Shown piece after piece: positions 34,147-41,843 of a stretch of 53,240 nucleotides of DNA; within the stretch, counting starts at the first letter, position 1; each line of letters starts with the position of its first letter. Location: assembly GCF_026420865.1 (NCBI RefSeq), contig NZ_JAPCWC010000025.1:1-53240 (forward strand), read 5' to 3'. The notes under the pieces are model-generated. The model worked only from the letters and a program-made list of their open reading frames with translations, ran no database searches and was not told the origin of the DNA. The position numbers and the translations under genes are program-made. Source of the stretch: Novosphingobium clariflavum. GTDB lineage: Bacteria > Pseudomonadota > Alphaproteobacteria > Sphingomonadales > Sphingomonadaceae.

Positions 34147-35073
34147 ATGAGCGAGCACGACGACTACGAACCGCACCACGAGTCATCCCCGACCGACCAT
34201 CTGATCCAGGATTTGCAGCTCCACGGCTACCGCCCCTCCGAGGACGAGTTGGACCAGCGCCCGCCACCGCAAGACCGCATCATCGAAGGCGCCGTCGCCG
34301 ACATCTTCGACGCCCTGGTCGCCACGATCACCGACACCAGCCTCGACTTCGATCTCCCCGATCTCCTCTGGTCTACCGTCAATATGTTCCACCGTGCAGT
34401 GGACCGCATCGAACAGAAGCTCGACGACAACGAGCAGGCGCAAAGGCAGCTTCAGCGCGAACAGGATGGCTCCGAGGTGAAGTCCCTTCAGCTCGAGCGC
34501 CTCATCGACATCGGCATGAACCTGATCGACCGCCGCGACGGCATGGAAACCTTCCGCGAAGCCGCCGCTGGACGCTACCTCGTCGCCACCGGCTCACCCT
34601 GGTCGCAACGCACCGGATCACGGGTCAACCATCGCCAACTCACAGCGTCGCTGATCGACAGCCGGGATTTCCTCGCCGCCAGGAGGCGCGCGGAAACCGA
34701 GGTGCTCGTTCCCACCGGGCCGAAGATCGCCTTCTCGGGCGGCGACACCGCCGACCACAAGCAGATCTGGGCCAAGCTCGATCAGATCCGCGCCAAGCAC
34801 CCCGACATGGTGCTGCTGCACGGCGGCTCGCCGAAAGGCGCCGAAAAGATCGCCTCTCGCTGGGCCGATAGCCGCAAGGTGCCGCAGGTCGCCTTCAAGC
34901 CCGACTGGACCAAGCACGCCAAGGCCGCACCGTTCAAACGCAATGACCAGATGCTCAGTATCGTGCCGATCGGGGTCGTGATCTTCCCCGGCACAGGCAT
35001 TCAGGACAACCTGGCCGACAAGGCCCGCAAGATGGGCATCCCGGTCTATCGCTTCGGCTCGGGCGGCGCGTAG
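34147..35073 (+). CDS. DUF2493 (YspA/SLOG-like) protein
   Basis: 308 residues from ATG at 34147. The N-terminal 190 residues are helical and charged with a short coiled-coil-like stretch (DNEQAQRQLQREQDGSE). The C-terminal third (KIAFSGGDTADHKQIWAKL, MVLLHGGSPKGAEKIASRWA, VIFPGTGIQDNLADKARK) is the Rossmann-like SLOG/DUF2493 domain that binds nucleotide-derived ligands or DprA-like partners (family knowledge). The ligand is unknown. Common in ICE backbones. Preceded by leader B. Confidence 0.88.
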   Translation: MSEHDDYEPHHESSPTDHLIQDLQLHGYRPSEDELDQRPPPQDRIIEGAVADIFDALVATITDTSLDFDLPDLLWSTVNMFHRAVDRIEQKLDDNEQAQRQLQREQDGSEVKSLQLERLIDIGMNLIDRRDGMETFREAAAGRYLVATGSPWSQRTGSRVNHRQLTASLIDSRDFLAARRRAETEVLVPTGPKIAFSGGDTADHKQIWAKLDQIRAKHPDMVLLHGGSPKGAEKIASRWADSRKVPQVAFKPDWTKHAKAAPFKRNDQMLSIVPIGVVIFPGTGIQDNLADKARKMGIPVYRFGSGGA

Positions 35074-35081
35074 GCGCCGCC
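35062..35081 (+). terminator. GC hairpin over the DUF2493 stop codon
   Basis: GGCGGCGC-GTAG-GCGCCGCC, a perfect 8-bp stem whose loop contains the TAG stop. There is no T-tract after it, so it may be a weak or Rho-assisted terminator, or an mRNA-stabilising hairpin, before the toxin-antitoxin promoter. Confidence 0.4.
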
Positions 35082-35094
35082 GGTATCCTTCACC

Positions 35095-35178
35095 TTGAAA
35101 AACGATAGCAACTTCCATATTATGCTATCATCGCTATCATCGCTATCATCGCTATCAATTTTGCAGGAGACGCTATCA
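35095..35178 (+). promoter_or_regulatory. Promoter and iteron operator of the FitAB-type pair
   Basis: TTGAAA (35095-35100) and TATTAT (35118-35123) are 17 bases apart. GCTATCA then repeats at 35124, 35133, 35142 and 35151 with an exact 9-base period, recurs at 35172 next to the start codon, and is present inverted (CGATAGC, 35103) in the spacer. This is a textbook layout for cooperative binding of a ribbon-helix-helix antitoxin covering the promoter. Confidence 0.82.
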
Positions 35179-35432
35179 TGCCAGCCGTCACGATCCGGAA
35201 CCTGTCCGACGCGACGCACCGCGCACTCAAGGTGCGCGCCGCGCAGCACGGCCGCAGTGCCGAGGCCGAGATGCGCGACATCCTCGAAGCGGCTGTTCGC
35301 CCCGACACCCGCCTGCGGCTTGGCACGGCGCTCGCAGAACGCAGCCGCAGGCTCGGCCTGACCAATGAGGACATCGACGCCCTCGACCAATCACGCGACA
35401 AGACGCCCGCCAAGCCGATGAGCTTCGAATGA
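35178..35432 (+). CDS. FitA/VapB-like ribbon-helix-helix antitoxin
   Basis: 84 residues. The N-terminal RHH fold PAVTIRNLSDATHRALKVRAAQHGRSAEAEMRDIL (FitA-like) is followed by a C-terminal tail that would thread into the toxin. It should neutralise the PIN toxin and repress the operon through the GCTATCA repeats. The stop overlaps the toxin ATG by four bases (ATGA). GCAGGAG lies upstream of the ATG. Confidence 0.93.
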   Translation: MPAVTIRNLSDATHRALKVRAAQHGRSAEAEMRDILEAAVRPDTRLRLGTALAERSRRLGLTNEDIDALDQSRDKTPAKPMSFE

Positions 35433-35851
35433 TCCTCCTCGACACCAATGTCATGTCGGAGGGGATGAAGCCCGCGCCCGACGACGCCGTGCGGGCCTGG
35501 CTCGACGAGCAGGCGGCGGAAACGCTCTTTCTCTCCAGCGTCACCATCGCCGAGCTGATGTTCGGCATCGGCGCGCTTCCCGACGGCAAGCGCAAGGATC
35601 GGCTCGCCGAAGCTCTGGAGGGGGTGATGGAACTGTTCGCACACCGCGTCCTCCCATTCGATGTCGATGCTGCGCGCCGCTACGCGGATCTCGCCGTCAA
35701 AGCCCGAGCGGCCGGGAAAGGCTTCCCTACTCCCGACGGCTATATCGCGGCGATCGCAGCCGCCAAGGGTTTTGCCGTCGCCACCCGCGACAGCAGCGCA
35801 TTCGACGCCGCGAATGTCACGGTCATCGATCCCTGGAAGGCCGGGCGCTGA
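35429..35851 (+). CDS. FitB/VapC-like PIN-domain ribonuclease toxin
   Basis: 140 residues. The PIN acidic residues are visible: D5 in MILLDTNVMSE, E in SSVTIAELMFGIG, D near FPTPDGYIAAIA and D in VATRDSSAFD. They bind Mg for RNA cleavage (probably tRNA or rRNA, family knowledge). Coupled to the antitoxin. With hipBA it would provide post-segregational stability of the element. Confidence 0.93.
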   Translation: MILLDTNVMSEGMKPAPDDAVRAWLDEQAAETLFLSSVTIAELMFGIGALPDGKRKDRLAEALEGVMELFAHRVLPFDVDAARRYADLAVKARAAGKGFPTPDGYIAAIAAAKGFAVATRDSSAFDAANVTVIDPWKAGR

Positions 35852-36132
35852 CATCCGGCCACCGGCAGCGCAGGTGAGGCCGGGCGATCCGGCAGCAACA
35901 GTCCTCGCGGCAGGCAGACAACCCGGTCTCCTGATCGGACGACCACCCCCGCTTCAAGACGCTGATCCTTGGGTTCAGCCGATGGCCTGACGCCATCAAC
36001 CCGTAAAGGGTCGGACTACGCATGGCGTGCCGCCGCTCCGGCTTCGCCTGCACGGTGATTGCGGCCACCGGCCGAACTCTTCGGGCGCCTGTCAGCGGGG
36101 GATGGACCTCCGCTCAAACAGGAGCCGGGTCG

Positions 36133-36300
36133 ATGTCCTTCCAAACCGCTCACGCCTTCGCCTTCAGCCTCGCTACCACCCTGATGGCCGCCATCATCAT
36201 CTATCGCGCCGGCGACGGTACGCTCTCCGTCACTCCGGCGTCGGAATATGACGGCGCTGACGACGCCATCGTCGGTGAAATCGACCCCTTCGCCTCATGA
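36133..36300 (+). CDS. Small single-span membrane protein, 55 aa
   Basis: ATG at 36133, with AGGAG eight bases upstream. MSFQTAHAFAFSLATTLM forms a hydrophobic N-terminal helix or uncleaved signal anchor, followed by a polar, acidic tail (YDGADDAIVGEIDPFAS). No family recognised. The preceding 280 bases (35,852-36,132) contain no gene I can support. Confidence 0.65.
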   Translation: MSFQTAHAFAFSLATTLMAAIIIYRAGDGTLSVTPASEYDGADDAIVGEIDPFAS

Positions 36301-36434
36301 GGCGAACCGGGTCGCGCAATCGGTGGACGCTTCACGCTTCGGTTCCCCCGGCGGCTCGAATTCTGCTAATCTCGCATGTGCGCCGTGGTGGTGGTGGTGG
36401 CGCGTCCGTCTGACATTCGACGAAAGACACCACC

Positions 36435-36875
36435 ATGATCTTCATCGGCATTCTCCTCAGCATCGCCGCCATCGGCTTCCTCTGCTGGCTCCTTTTCACG
36501 CTTGCGGTGTTCGCTCTCCCGTTCATCGCGGGCGTGACTGCCGGCACATGGGCCTATGGCACCGGCGCGGGCTGGCTCGGCGCGATTGTCGTCGGCTTTG
36601 TTGCCGCCGGCCTGACCTTCGGCATCGGCCAATTCCTGCTCGCCACCGTCCGTCCGACCTGGCCACGCCTGCTCATCGCCGCAGCGTTCGTCGCCCCGGC
36701 CATCGTCGCCGGATTCCATGCCACCCATGGCATCGTGAAACACACCATGCCATCGGAGACATGGCAGACCGTGTTCTCGGTCATCGGAGCGATCGCGGTC
36801 GGCATCGTCGCCTTCGTGCGCATCACTGGAATGGCGGCCTCCGACCCATCTGCCGGGCATGTGTCCCACGCCTAA
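36435..36875 (+). CDS. Predicted polytopic membrane protein of the element
   Basis: 146 residues, starting MIFIGILLSIAAIGFLCW. About four transmembrane helices (2-30, 43-70, 78-95, 110-130), glycine and alanine rich, no signal peptide cleavage. ACCACC just before the ATG is not a good ribosome-binding site, but the frame and hydrophobic pattern are convincing. No named family. It stands alone between the small membrane gene and the second leader-B region. Confidence 0.72.
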   Translation: MIFIGILLSIAAIGFLCWLLFTLAVFALPFIAGVTAGTWAYGTGAGWLGAIVVGFVAAGLTFGIGQFLLATVRPTWPRLLIAAAFVAPAIVAGFHATHGIVKHTMPSETWQTVFSVIGAIAVGIVAFVRITGMAASDPSAGHVSHA

Positions 36876-37308
36876 ACCCGCAGCGCCCATCGCGGCGGGA
36901 TCCAGCGGCACATGCCTTTGTCCTCCACGCCATCTGGTCGCCCGATGGGGAAGCGGCGACGCGAAGCACCCGCTGCCCCCACCTGTCACGGAACGATGGA
37001 GCGCGTCGGGGCGGCAACGACATCGTGGCCGGCAACCCCTCAGCGTCGAGGCGTTCCGTCAGAGCTGGCGGAATGGCGAAATTCGCAGCGCAGGCCTGTT
37101 CGAGGGAGGTCTACGCCTGTGATCGCCGGTCGGCCTTCCCGGGCCAATGCGAAGGTCGCCGCCGTCTCCGCCGTCGATCCGTCCAGCACCCGCGTCAAAA
37201 CGTCCTCTTCAATGGCCTGATCTGGCCGAAGGACGGCTTTGCCTCGAGCGCCTAAGCCACAACGGCTGGCCCCGACTTTCTTCCCCTGCCGGCTGCGCCG
37301 TCATTCCT
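36876..37308. other. Intergenic stretch, no gene seen
   Basis: About 430 bases. Several frames are open because of high GC, but none has a plausible start region or recognisable protein sequence. It may be a decayed gene. It ends at the first conserved block of leader B copy 2. Confidence 0.45.
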
Positions 37309-37447
37309 CGCGAAACAACAAAGTCGCGCCTGCGCCATCCTCCGCTTTGCTGCGGTCGCAAGCGATGTGTCGTCGCTCGCCTTCGTCCGGTCGATCGCCA
37401 TCGAGGCCGCAATGGTGCGGGCTCGAAACGGAAAACGGAGACTTACA
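37309..37447 (+). promoter_or_regulatory. Leader family B, copy 2 (upstream of DUF736)
   Basis: CGCGAAACAA (37309-37318), CGCCATCCTCCGCT (37333-37346) and GCCATCGAGGCCGCAATGGT (37397-37416) match copy 1 in order. The spacing is 24 bases (23 in copy 1) between blocks 1 and 2, and 64 (77) between blocks 2 and 3. It ends with AACGGAG before the ATG. Confidence 0.65.
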
Positions 37448-37774
37448 ATGGCGACCATCGGCACCTTCAAGAAGACCGGCTCGAACGAATTCGGCGGCGA
37501 AATCGTCACCCTCAGCGTCCAGGCCAAAGGCGTGCGCATCGTCCCCGACCTGCGCGCCAGCGGCGAGAACGCCCCCAGCCACCGGGTCCTGGTCGGCCGC
37601 GCCGAGATCGGCGCCGCCTGGTCCAAGCGCTCCAACGAGGGCCGCGACTATCTGGGCCTCAAGCTCGACGATCCGAGCTTCAACGCTCCGATCTACGCCA
37701 ACCTCTTCGATGACGAGGACGGCGAAGGTTACTCGCTGATCTGGTCCCGCCCCAACGGCCGCCGCGCAGACTGA
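37448..37774 (+). CDS. DUF736 family protein (first copy)
   Basis: 108 residues. MATIGTFKKTGSNEFGGEIVTLSVQAKGVRIVPD and AEIGAAWSKRSNEGRDYLGLKLDDPSFNAPIYANL are the canonical DUF736 stretches. It is a small soluble beta-rich protein recurrent in alphaproteobacterial conjugative plasmids and ICEs, of unknown function. ACGGAG precedes the ATG. A second, divergent member is at 43,219. Followed by a GC-rich hairpin terminator. Confidence 0.93.
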   Translation: MATIGTFKKTGSNEFGGEIVTLSVQAKGVRIVPDLRASGENAPSHRVLVGRAEIGAAWSKRSNEGRDYLGLKLDDPSFNAPIYANLFDDEDGEGYSLIWSRPNGRRAD

Positions 37775-37787
37775 GGCGGCTTCACGA

Positions 37788-37811
37788 GGCCCCGGCCGAA
37801 AGGTCGGGGCC
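37788..37811 (+). terminator. GC-rich hairpin after DUF736
   Basis: GGCCCCGGCC-GAAA-GGTCGGGGCC, a 10-bp stem with one G-T pair and a stable GAAA tetraloop, 14 bases after the stop. There is no U-tract, so termination efficiency is uncertain. The region from here to the XRE gene (about 270 bases) holds no gene, only the operator at 38,022 and the palindrome at 38,071. Confidence 0.6.
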
Positions 37812-38021
37812 GCCTTCCTGCTCAAATCGCCCCTAATCGCAGATTGCGTGCCCCAAATAGTCGGATCACACCGAAGGCGCGCCCTCCGGCTTTACTGCCG
37901 AAATCAGCACGCAGTACCTTCGTTTCACTGACGACAACGGCGCGATTGCCCGAATCACCAAATCGGCGTCAGCGCAACATGGCCCTCCGGCAACGTCTTT
38001 GAGCTGGCTGAAGCGGGCTAA

Positions 38022-38040
38022 TACGACTAAAATAGCCGTA
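38022..38040. promoter_or_regulatory. Palindromic operator upstream of the XRE gene
   Basis: TACGACTA-AAA-TAGCCGTA is an inverted repeat with a single mismatched position in each arm. It lies 42-60 bases before the regulator's ATG and overlaps a TAAAAT box that could be a -10. It suits autoregulation by the XRE protein. Confidence 0.6.
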
Positions 38041-38070
38041 GTTCTGGAGCGCGCGCCAGTCGCGATGGGA

Positions 38071-38090
38071 GGTGATCATGCATGATCACC
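38071..38090. promoter_or_regulatory. Perfect 20-bp palindrome over the RBS and start codon of the XRE gene
   Basis: GGTGATCATGCATGATCACC reads the same on both strands. It covers the Shine-Dalgarno (GGAGGTGAT starts two bases before it) and the ATG at 38082. In RNA it could hide the start, and in DNA it could be a dimer binding site. Confidence 0.7.
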
Positions 38091-38348
38091 GCCCGACAAT
38101 CACGGGCCGCACGCGCGTTGCTGGGTTGGACGCAGGAGACGCTCGCTGACAAGGCCCGCATATCGCTGACCGCGCTCAAGCGCCTCGAATCCGAAAGCGG
38201 GCTCGATGTGTACGAGACGACGCGCGATCAGGCACGCAGGGCCTTGGAAGCTGCCGGCATCGTCTTCCTGTCGACCGACCGAGGGCAAGGAGTGCTGCTG
38301 GTCGATGATCGCGGAAACAAGCCGAACCGATCTACAGGCTTACGCTGA
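38082..38348 (+). CDS. XRE-family helix-turn-helix regulator
   Basis: 88 residues from ATG at 38082, with GGAGGTGAT eight bases upstream. The HTH lies at about 3-50 (SRAARALLGWTQETLADKARISLTALKRLESE), followed by the ARRALEAAGIVFL segment usual in short Cro/C1-like regulators of ICEs. It probably controls transfer or replication genes downstream. Candidate operators lie at 38,022 and over its own start. Confidence 0.92.
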   Translation: MITARQSRAARALLGWTQETLADKARISLTALKRLESESGLDVYETTRDQARRALEAAGIVFLSTDRGQGVLLVDDRGNKPNRSTGLR

Positions 38349-38444
38349 CCTGTGGGCAGCCAGGCTCCACGTCATTCGCACTGTCTCCATTTCGGATCAA
38401 ACTTGGATCATAGACAGGCACCGCATATTCGCCGAGTCTACACC

Positions 38445-38705
38445 ATGACCGCACCATTCCAGGACCTCGCGCCGTCGGGGCAAGATCTCACCGATTACGA
38501 CAGGTCGCACGCCAAACTTTACATGCGCTTGCTGGATGCGGCCGCAGACGGCGCGCATTGGGAAGAGGCCGTGCGGGTGCTGTTCGACCTCGATCCCGAC
38601 CGTGAACCCGAACGCTGCCGACGCATTCATGACAGCCATCTCGAACGCGCCCGCTGGATGACACACACCGGCTATCGGCACCTCCTGCGCCCCGCTCACC
38701 GCTGA
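38445..38705 (+). CDS. DUF2285-type small DNA-binding protein
   Basis: 86 residues. LYMRLLDAAADGAHWEEAVRVLFDLDPDREPERC and HLERARWMTHTGYRHLLR are typical of short DUF2285 (RovC-like) proteins in alphaproteobacterial ICEs. They are thought to act as transcriptional activators or DNA-binding factors. It lies between the XRE gene and the frameshifted DUF6499-DUF2285 gene, all in the same direction. Confidence 0.82.
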   Translation: MTAPFQDLAPSGQDLTDYDRSHAKLYMRLLDAAADGAHWEEAVRVLFDLDPDREPERCRRIHDSHLERARWMTHTGYRHLLRPAHR

Positions 38706-38834
38706 GAGGTTTACAAACCTGCGTGATGCCGTTTCGACATCACGCAATGCCCTCGTCCGGGCTTCCAAGAGCCTCGTCGCGCCGAGAAAAATCACACGCT
38801 CGACTTACGCGCACCACGCGGGAGAGTTGATGCG

Positions 38835-39597
38835 ATGAGGCCCGATACATCGAACTGGCGAGACGACCGCAGCTACGATTTCCTCGATACACTGCCGATC
38901 GAAGGTCTCGCGTGGGAATGCCTTCGCAGATACCGACCTTATCAGGACGAATACGCCGGTCTGGTCGAGGTCGGCGCCGAGACGCAGCCGCTGCCTGATG
39001 ACAGGCAGCGGCGCTGGGGGTTGCGATTTCCCCGCGAGACCAGGTCGTTCTGCCCTACAGCAACAGGTGGTGTGGTCGCCGCAGAGCAATCCCGCCGTCC
39101 TCTTTCTGACAGCGCGGCCGAACTTTCTGCCGTCCAGCTCAAACAGCCTAGCCGGCAGGTTCGCTGCGGGACATGATGGCCCCGAAGGAGCATATGCCGG
39201 TCTTCCCGAGCATGACCTCCAGCTTCTCTTCCTGCCCGGCACATCCCCACACAACCAGCTTGCGGCGGTCATCCCCATCGATGACGACATCCTCGATCGC
39301 ATTGATGCGCTGACACGCCTCTCACGCGCCTGGCTCCAACGTCCGCCATTGCGCGACACGCGCATGACCACCGAGCAGCGTCGCCGCTTTCGCCTCAAAC
39401 TTCGTGCTGCCGACGGTCGCATGAACGGCGCGACCTATCGCGACATCGCCATCGCAATCTATGGCGCGGCGCGGATCGATACAGACCCCTGGAAGACCTC
39501 GCCGCTGCGTGATGCCGTGATCGCATTCGCCGAAGCCGGGTCGGCCCTCATCAATGGCGGTTATCTGCACCTGCTTCGGCATCGTCGACGCACCTAG
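38835..39597 (+). pseudogene. DUF6499-DUF2285 regulator interrupted by a +1 frameshift
   Basis: The N-terminal DUF6499 part (MRPDTSNWRDDRSYDFLD... RWGLRFP) is in one frame. The rest (PARPGRSALQQQVVWSPQ, then the DUF2285 DNA-binding part with RRRFRLKLRAADGRMNGATY and GGYLHLLR) is in the next frame. The switch is at the run TTTCCCC (39027-39033). Removing one C joins RWGLRF to PARPGR in perfect family order. It could be a recent mutation, a sequencing error in the homopolymer, or a programmed +1 shift. An intact protein would be about 253 residues. Confidence 0.82.
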
Positions 39598-39732
39598 CCC
39601 GCGCCAACGACAGGGGTGGGAATTTAGCCATCCCAAGTCCCCCATCCATCCCGCCGAAGGTTCTCCGCCACCGTTGTCGCTGTCAGCCGCTGATCGTCAG
39701 CGGCCCCCAGCAACCCCACGGAGGCCCGCCCA

Positions 39733-40014
39733 ATGCGACCCGATACCGCCGCGCTCCCGCCACGCTACCTGCGGACCAAGGAAGCCGCCGAGTTTCTTAG
39801 CCTGTCCGCGCGCACCCTGGAAAAACATCGCACCTACGGCACGGGTCCGGCCTATCACAAACTCGGCGGGCGCGTCGTCTATTCGGTCGACGATCTGGAA
39901 ACCTGGGCCGAGCGCGGCACCGTAACCTCGACGTCCGATCCGCGCGGCTCCGTGCTTCCCGCCAAGCGCCAGACGCTACCGACCGGCCAGATCGCCGGCC
40001 GATACGCACGCTGA
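39733..40014 (+). CDS. AlpA/excisionase-like helix-turn-helix protein
   Basis: 93 residues. The MerR-like winged helix RYLRTKEAAEFLSLSARTLEKHRTYGTGPAYHKLGGRVVYSVDDLETWAER is the standard AlpA/Xis-type domain (about 11-62), with a short basic tail. In ICEs such proteins act as excisionases or regulators of replication genes. Here it lies directly upstream of repA, so a role in its control is likely by position. Confidence 0.9.
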   Translation: MRPDTAALPPRYLRTKEAAEFLSLSARTLEKHRTYGTGPAYHKLGGRVVYSVDDLETWAERGTVTSTSDPRGSVLPAKRQTLPTGQIAGRYAR

Positions 40015-40032
40015 TCGTGGCCGGTCCCTTTC

Positions 40033-41193
40033 ATGGTGGTGCGTCGTCGTGACACTTCGGAGCGTGGGCAGCTCGACCTGTTTCGCGCGCTTCCCGGCGA
40101 CTTCGCGCCACGAGATGCGCAGGATCTCATGGCCTATCCCTTCTTCTCCCTCTCGAAATCGCACCGCATAGCGCCGATCGACTTTTCGGCGGGCGGCGTC
40201 TCCATCCGGGTCGAAGCCGTCCCCGATCATGGCATGGCTACAATCTGGGACGCCGACATCCTGATCTGGGCTGCGAGCCAGATCGTCGAGGCCCGGGACG
40301 CGGGCCTGCGCACGTCGCGTCTGATGGCGGCGACACCCTATGAGATCCTCACCTATGTCGGTCGCGGCACATCCATGCGCGATTATCAGCGGCTCAAGGC
40401 CGCGCTCGATCGGCTGCAATCGACCACCATCTCGACGTCGATCCGCCAGCCCGCCGAAGGCCGCCGTCACCGCTTCTCGTGGATAAACGAGTGGCAGGAG
40501 CGCACGGATCGCCAAGGACGACCGGATGGCATCGAGCTGATCGTCCCCGACTGGTTCTACAAGGCCGTCCTCGATGACGCGCTCATCCTCACCATCGATC
40601 CGGCCTATTTCGATCTCACCGGCGGCCTCGATCGCTGGCTCTACCGCATCGTGCGCAAACACGGCGGCCGTCAGCGCGGCGGCTGGCGTTTCGACCTACG
40701 CCACCTCCACCTCAAATCCGGCAGCCTGTCGCCGTTCAAGCGCTTCGCCTTCGAACTGCGCGACATCGTGCGGCGCCAACCACTGCCCGGCTACGTCCTG
40801 TCGCTCGAAGCGGAAATCGGCGGGCGCACGCTGCTGGCTTTCGAGCCACTGGCCGCCTGTGGGAAACCTGTGGACGGCCTCGTGCTATCGGGAACCCGAC
40901 CTATCGTGCCATCGGGAACCCGAGGCTCGTGCCATCAGGAACCCAGTCCGGCCTTAACGTCTGGAAATCGTGGGCGGATTCGCGCCCTTAACTTAGAGTC
41001 TAACCAAGAATCTAACTTTGAAGAGCGCGCGCGCGATGTGGAAAACCTCATCCGCGCAGCCGCAGCGAGCCTCCGCGCCGCCGGCAGATCACCGCTCAAG
41101 GGTGCTCCAGCTGTTCAGACGAGCCGGAAAGAGAGCGAACGGGCTTCCCCCGATCAGCTTCCGCTCCTCGATCGGCCTGGAGGTGCGCGATGA
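40033..41193 (+). CDS. repA: Replication initiator protein A (RepA)
   Basis: 386 residues. FSLSKSHRIAPIDFSAGGVSI, ATIWDADILIWAASQIVEARD, LTYVGRGTSMRDYQRLKAALDRLQSTT and YRIVRKHGGRQRGGW are the conserved stretches of the RepA family of broad-host and alphaproteobacterial elements, a winged-helix initiator. The last 120 residues are variable, and the DNA for them carries direct repeats that look like iterons. The stop overlaps parA by four bases, forming a repA-parA unit. Suggests the element can replicate as a circle. Confidence 0.93.
   Translation: MVVRRRDTSERGQLDLFRALPGDFAPRDAQDLMAYPFFSLSKSHRIAPIDFSAGGVSIRVEAVPDHGMATIWDADILIWAASQIVEARDAGLRTSRLMAATPYEILTYVGRGTSMRDYQRLKAALDRLQSTTISTSIRQPAEGRRHRFSWINEWQERTDRQGRPDGIELIVPDWFYKAVLDDALILTIDPAYFDLTGGLDRWLYRIVRKHGGRQRGGWRFDLRHLHLKSGSLSPFKRFAFELRDIVRRQPLPGYVLSLEAEIGGRTLLAFEPLAACGKPVDGLVLSGTRPIVPSGTRGSCHQEPSPALTSGNRGRIRALNLESNQESNFEERARDVENLIRAAAASLRAAGRSPLKGAPAVQTSRKESERASPDQLPLLDRPGGAR
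40881..40944. repeat. Three 17-bp direct repeats inside repA, candidate origin iterons
   Basis: CGTGCTATCGGGAACCC (40881-40897), CGTGCCATCGGGAACCC (40905-40921) and CGTGCCATCAGGAACCC (40928-40944) recur at 24- and 23-base steps, about two helical turns. An AT-rich patch with repeated TCTAAC follows at 40,989-41,019. The arrangement resembles an iteron origin embedded in the initiator gene. Confidence 0.7.
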
Positions 41194-41843
41194 TCGTCGC
41201 GTTCCTCAACCAGAAAGGCGGTGTCGGCAAGACGACGCTGGCGCTCAACCTTGCCGGCGAACTCGCCGGGCGCGGTCAGCGCGTCACCCTGATCGACGCG
41301 GACCCACAGGGCTCGGCTCTCGACTGGTCTGAGCAGCGCAGCCGTGAGGGCCTGCCGCGCCGGTTCGGCGTCGTCGGCCTGGCGCGCGACACGCTCCACC
41401 GCGAAGCGCCGGAGCTGGCCCGCGATGTCGACCACGTCGTCATCGACGGCCCGCCGCGTGTCGCAGCCCTCATGCGCTCGGCGCTGCTCGCCGCCGATCT
41501 CGTGCTGATCCCGGTACAGCCGTCGCCGCTCGACGGCTGGGCATCGGCCGAGATGTTGGCGCTGCTCCACGAAGCCCGCGTCTATCGCCCGGAACTGGTC
41601 GCCCGGTTCGTGCTCAATCGCTGCGGTGCGCGCACCGTCCTGGCCCGCGAGACCGCCGAAACCCTGGCCGATCACGATCCACCGTTGCTCGCCACCACCA
41701 TCGGCCAACGCATCGCCTTCGCCGCCGCCGCGCAGACCGGCCGCCTGGTCGCCGAACTCGACGATGCGACATCGGCCGCGCGCGAGATCGCGGCGTTCGC
41801 CGACGAACTCTTGCGTCTGCGGATCGACGGGGGCGCACAATGA
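41190..41843 (+). CDS. parA: ParA-family partition ATPase
   Basis: 217 residues. The deviant Walker A KGGVGKTT is at residues 9-16, LIDADPQGSALDW gives Walker A', and HVVIDGPPRV gives Walker B. It is the short type without an HTH, so a separate DNA-binding partner is needed; the next small RHH gene is the obvious candidate. It partitions or positions the excised element before cell division or transfer. ATG overlaps the repA stop. Confidence 0.95.
   Translation: MIVAFLNQKGGVGKTTLALNLAGELAGRGQRVTLIDADPQGSALDWSEQRSREGLPRRFGVVGLARDTLHREAPELARDVDHVVIDGPPRVAALMRSALLAADLVLIPVQPSPLDGWASAEMLALLHEARVYRPELVARFVLNRCGARTVLARETAETLADHDPPLLATTIGQRIAFAAAAQTGRLVAELDDATSAAREIAAFADELLRLRIDGGAQ

Noticed and set aside
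36248..37255. Long plus-strand frame through the membrane-protein gene and following gap
   Set aside because: Out of frame with the convincing membrane protein at 36435-36875 and Arg/Pro-rich, typical of a shadow frame.
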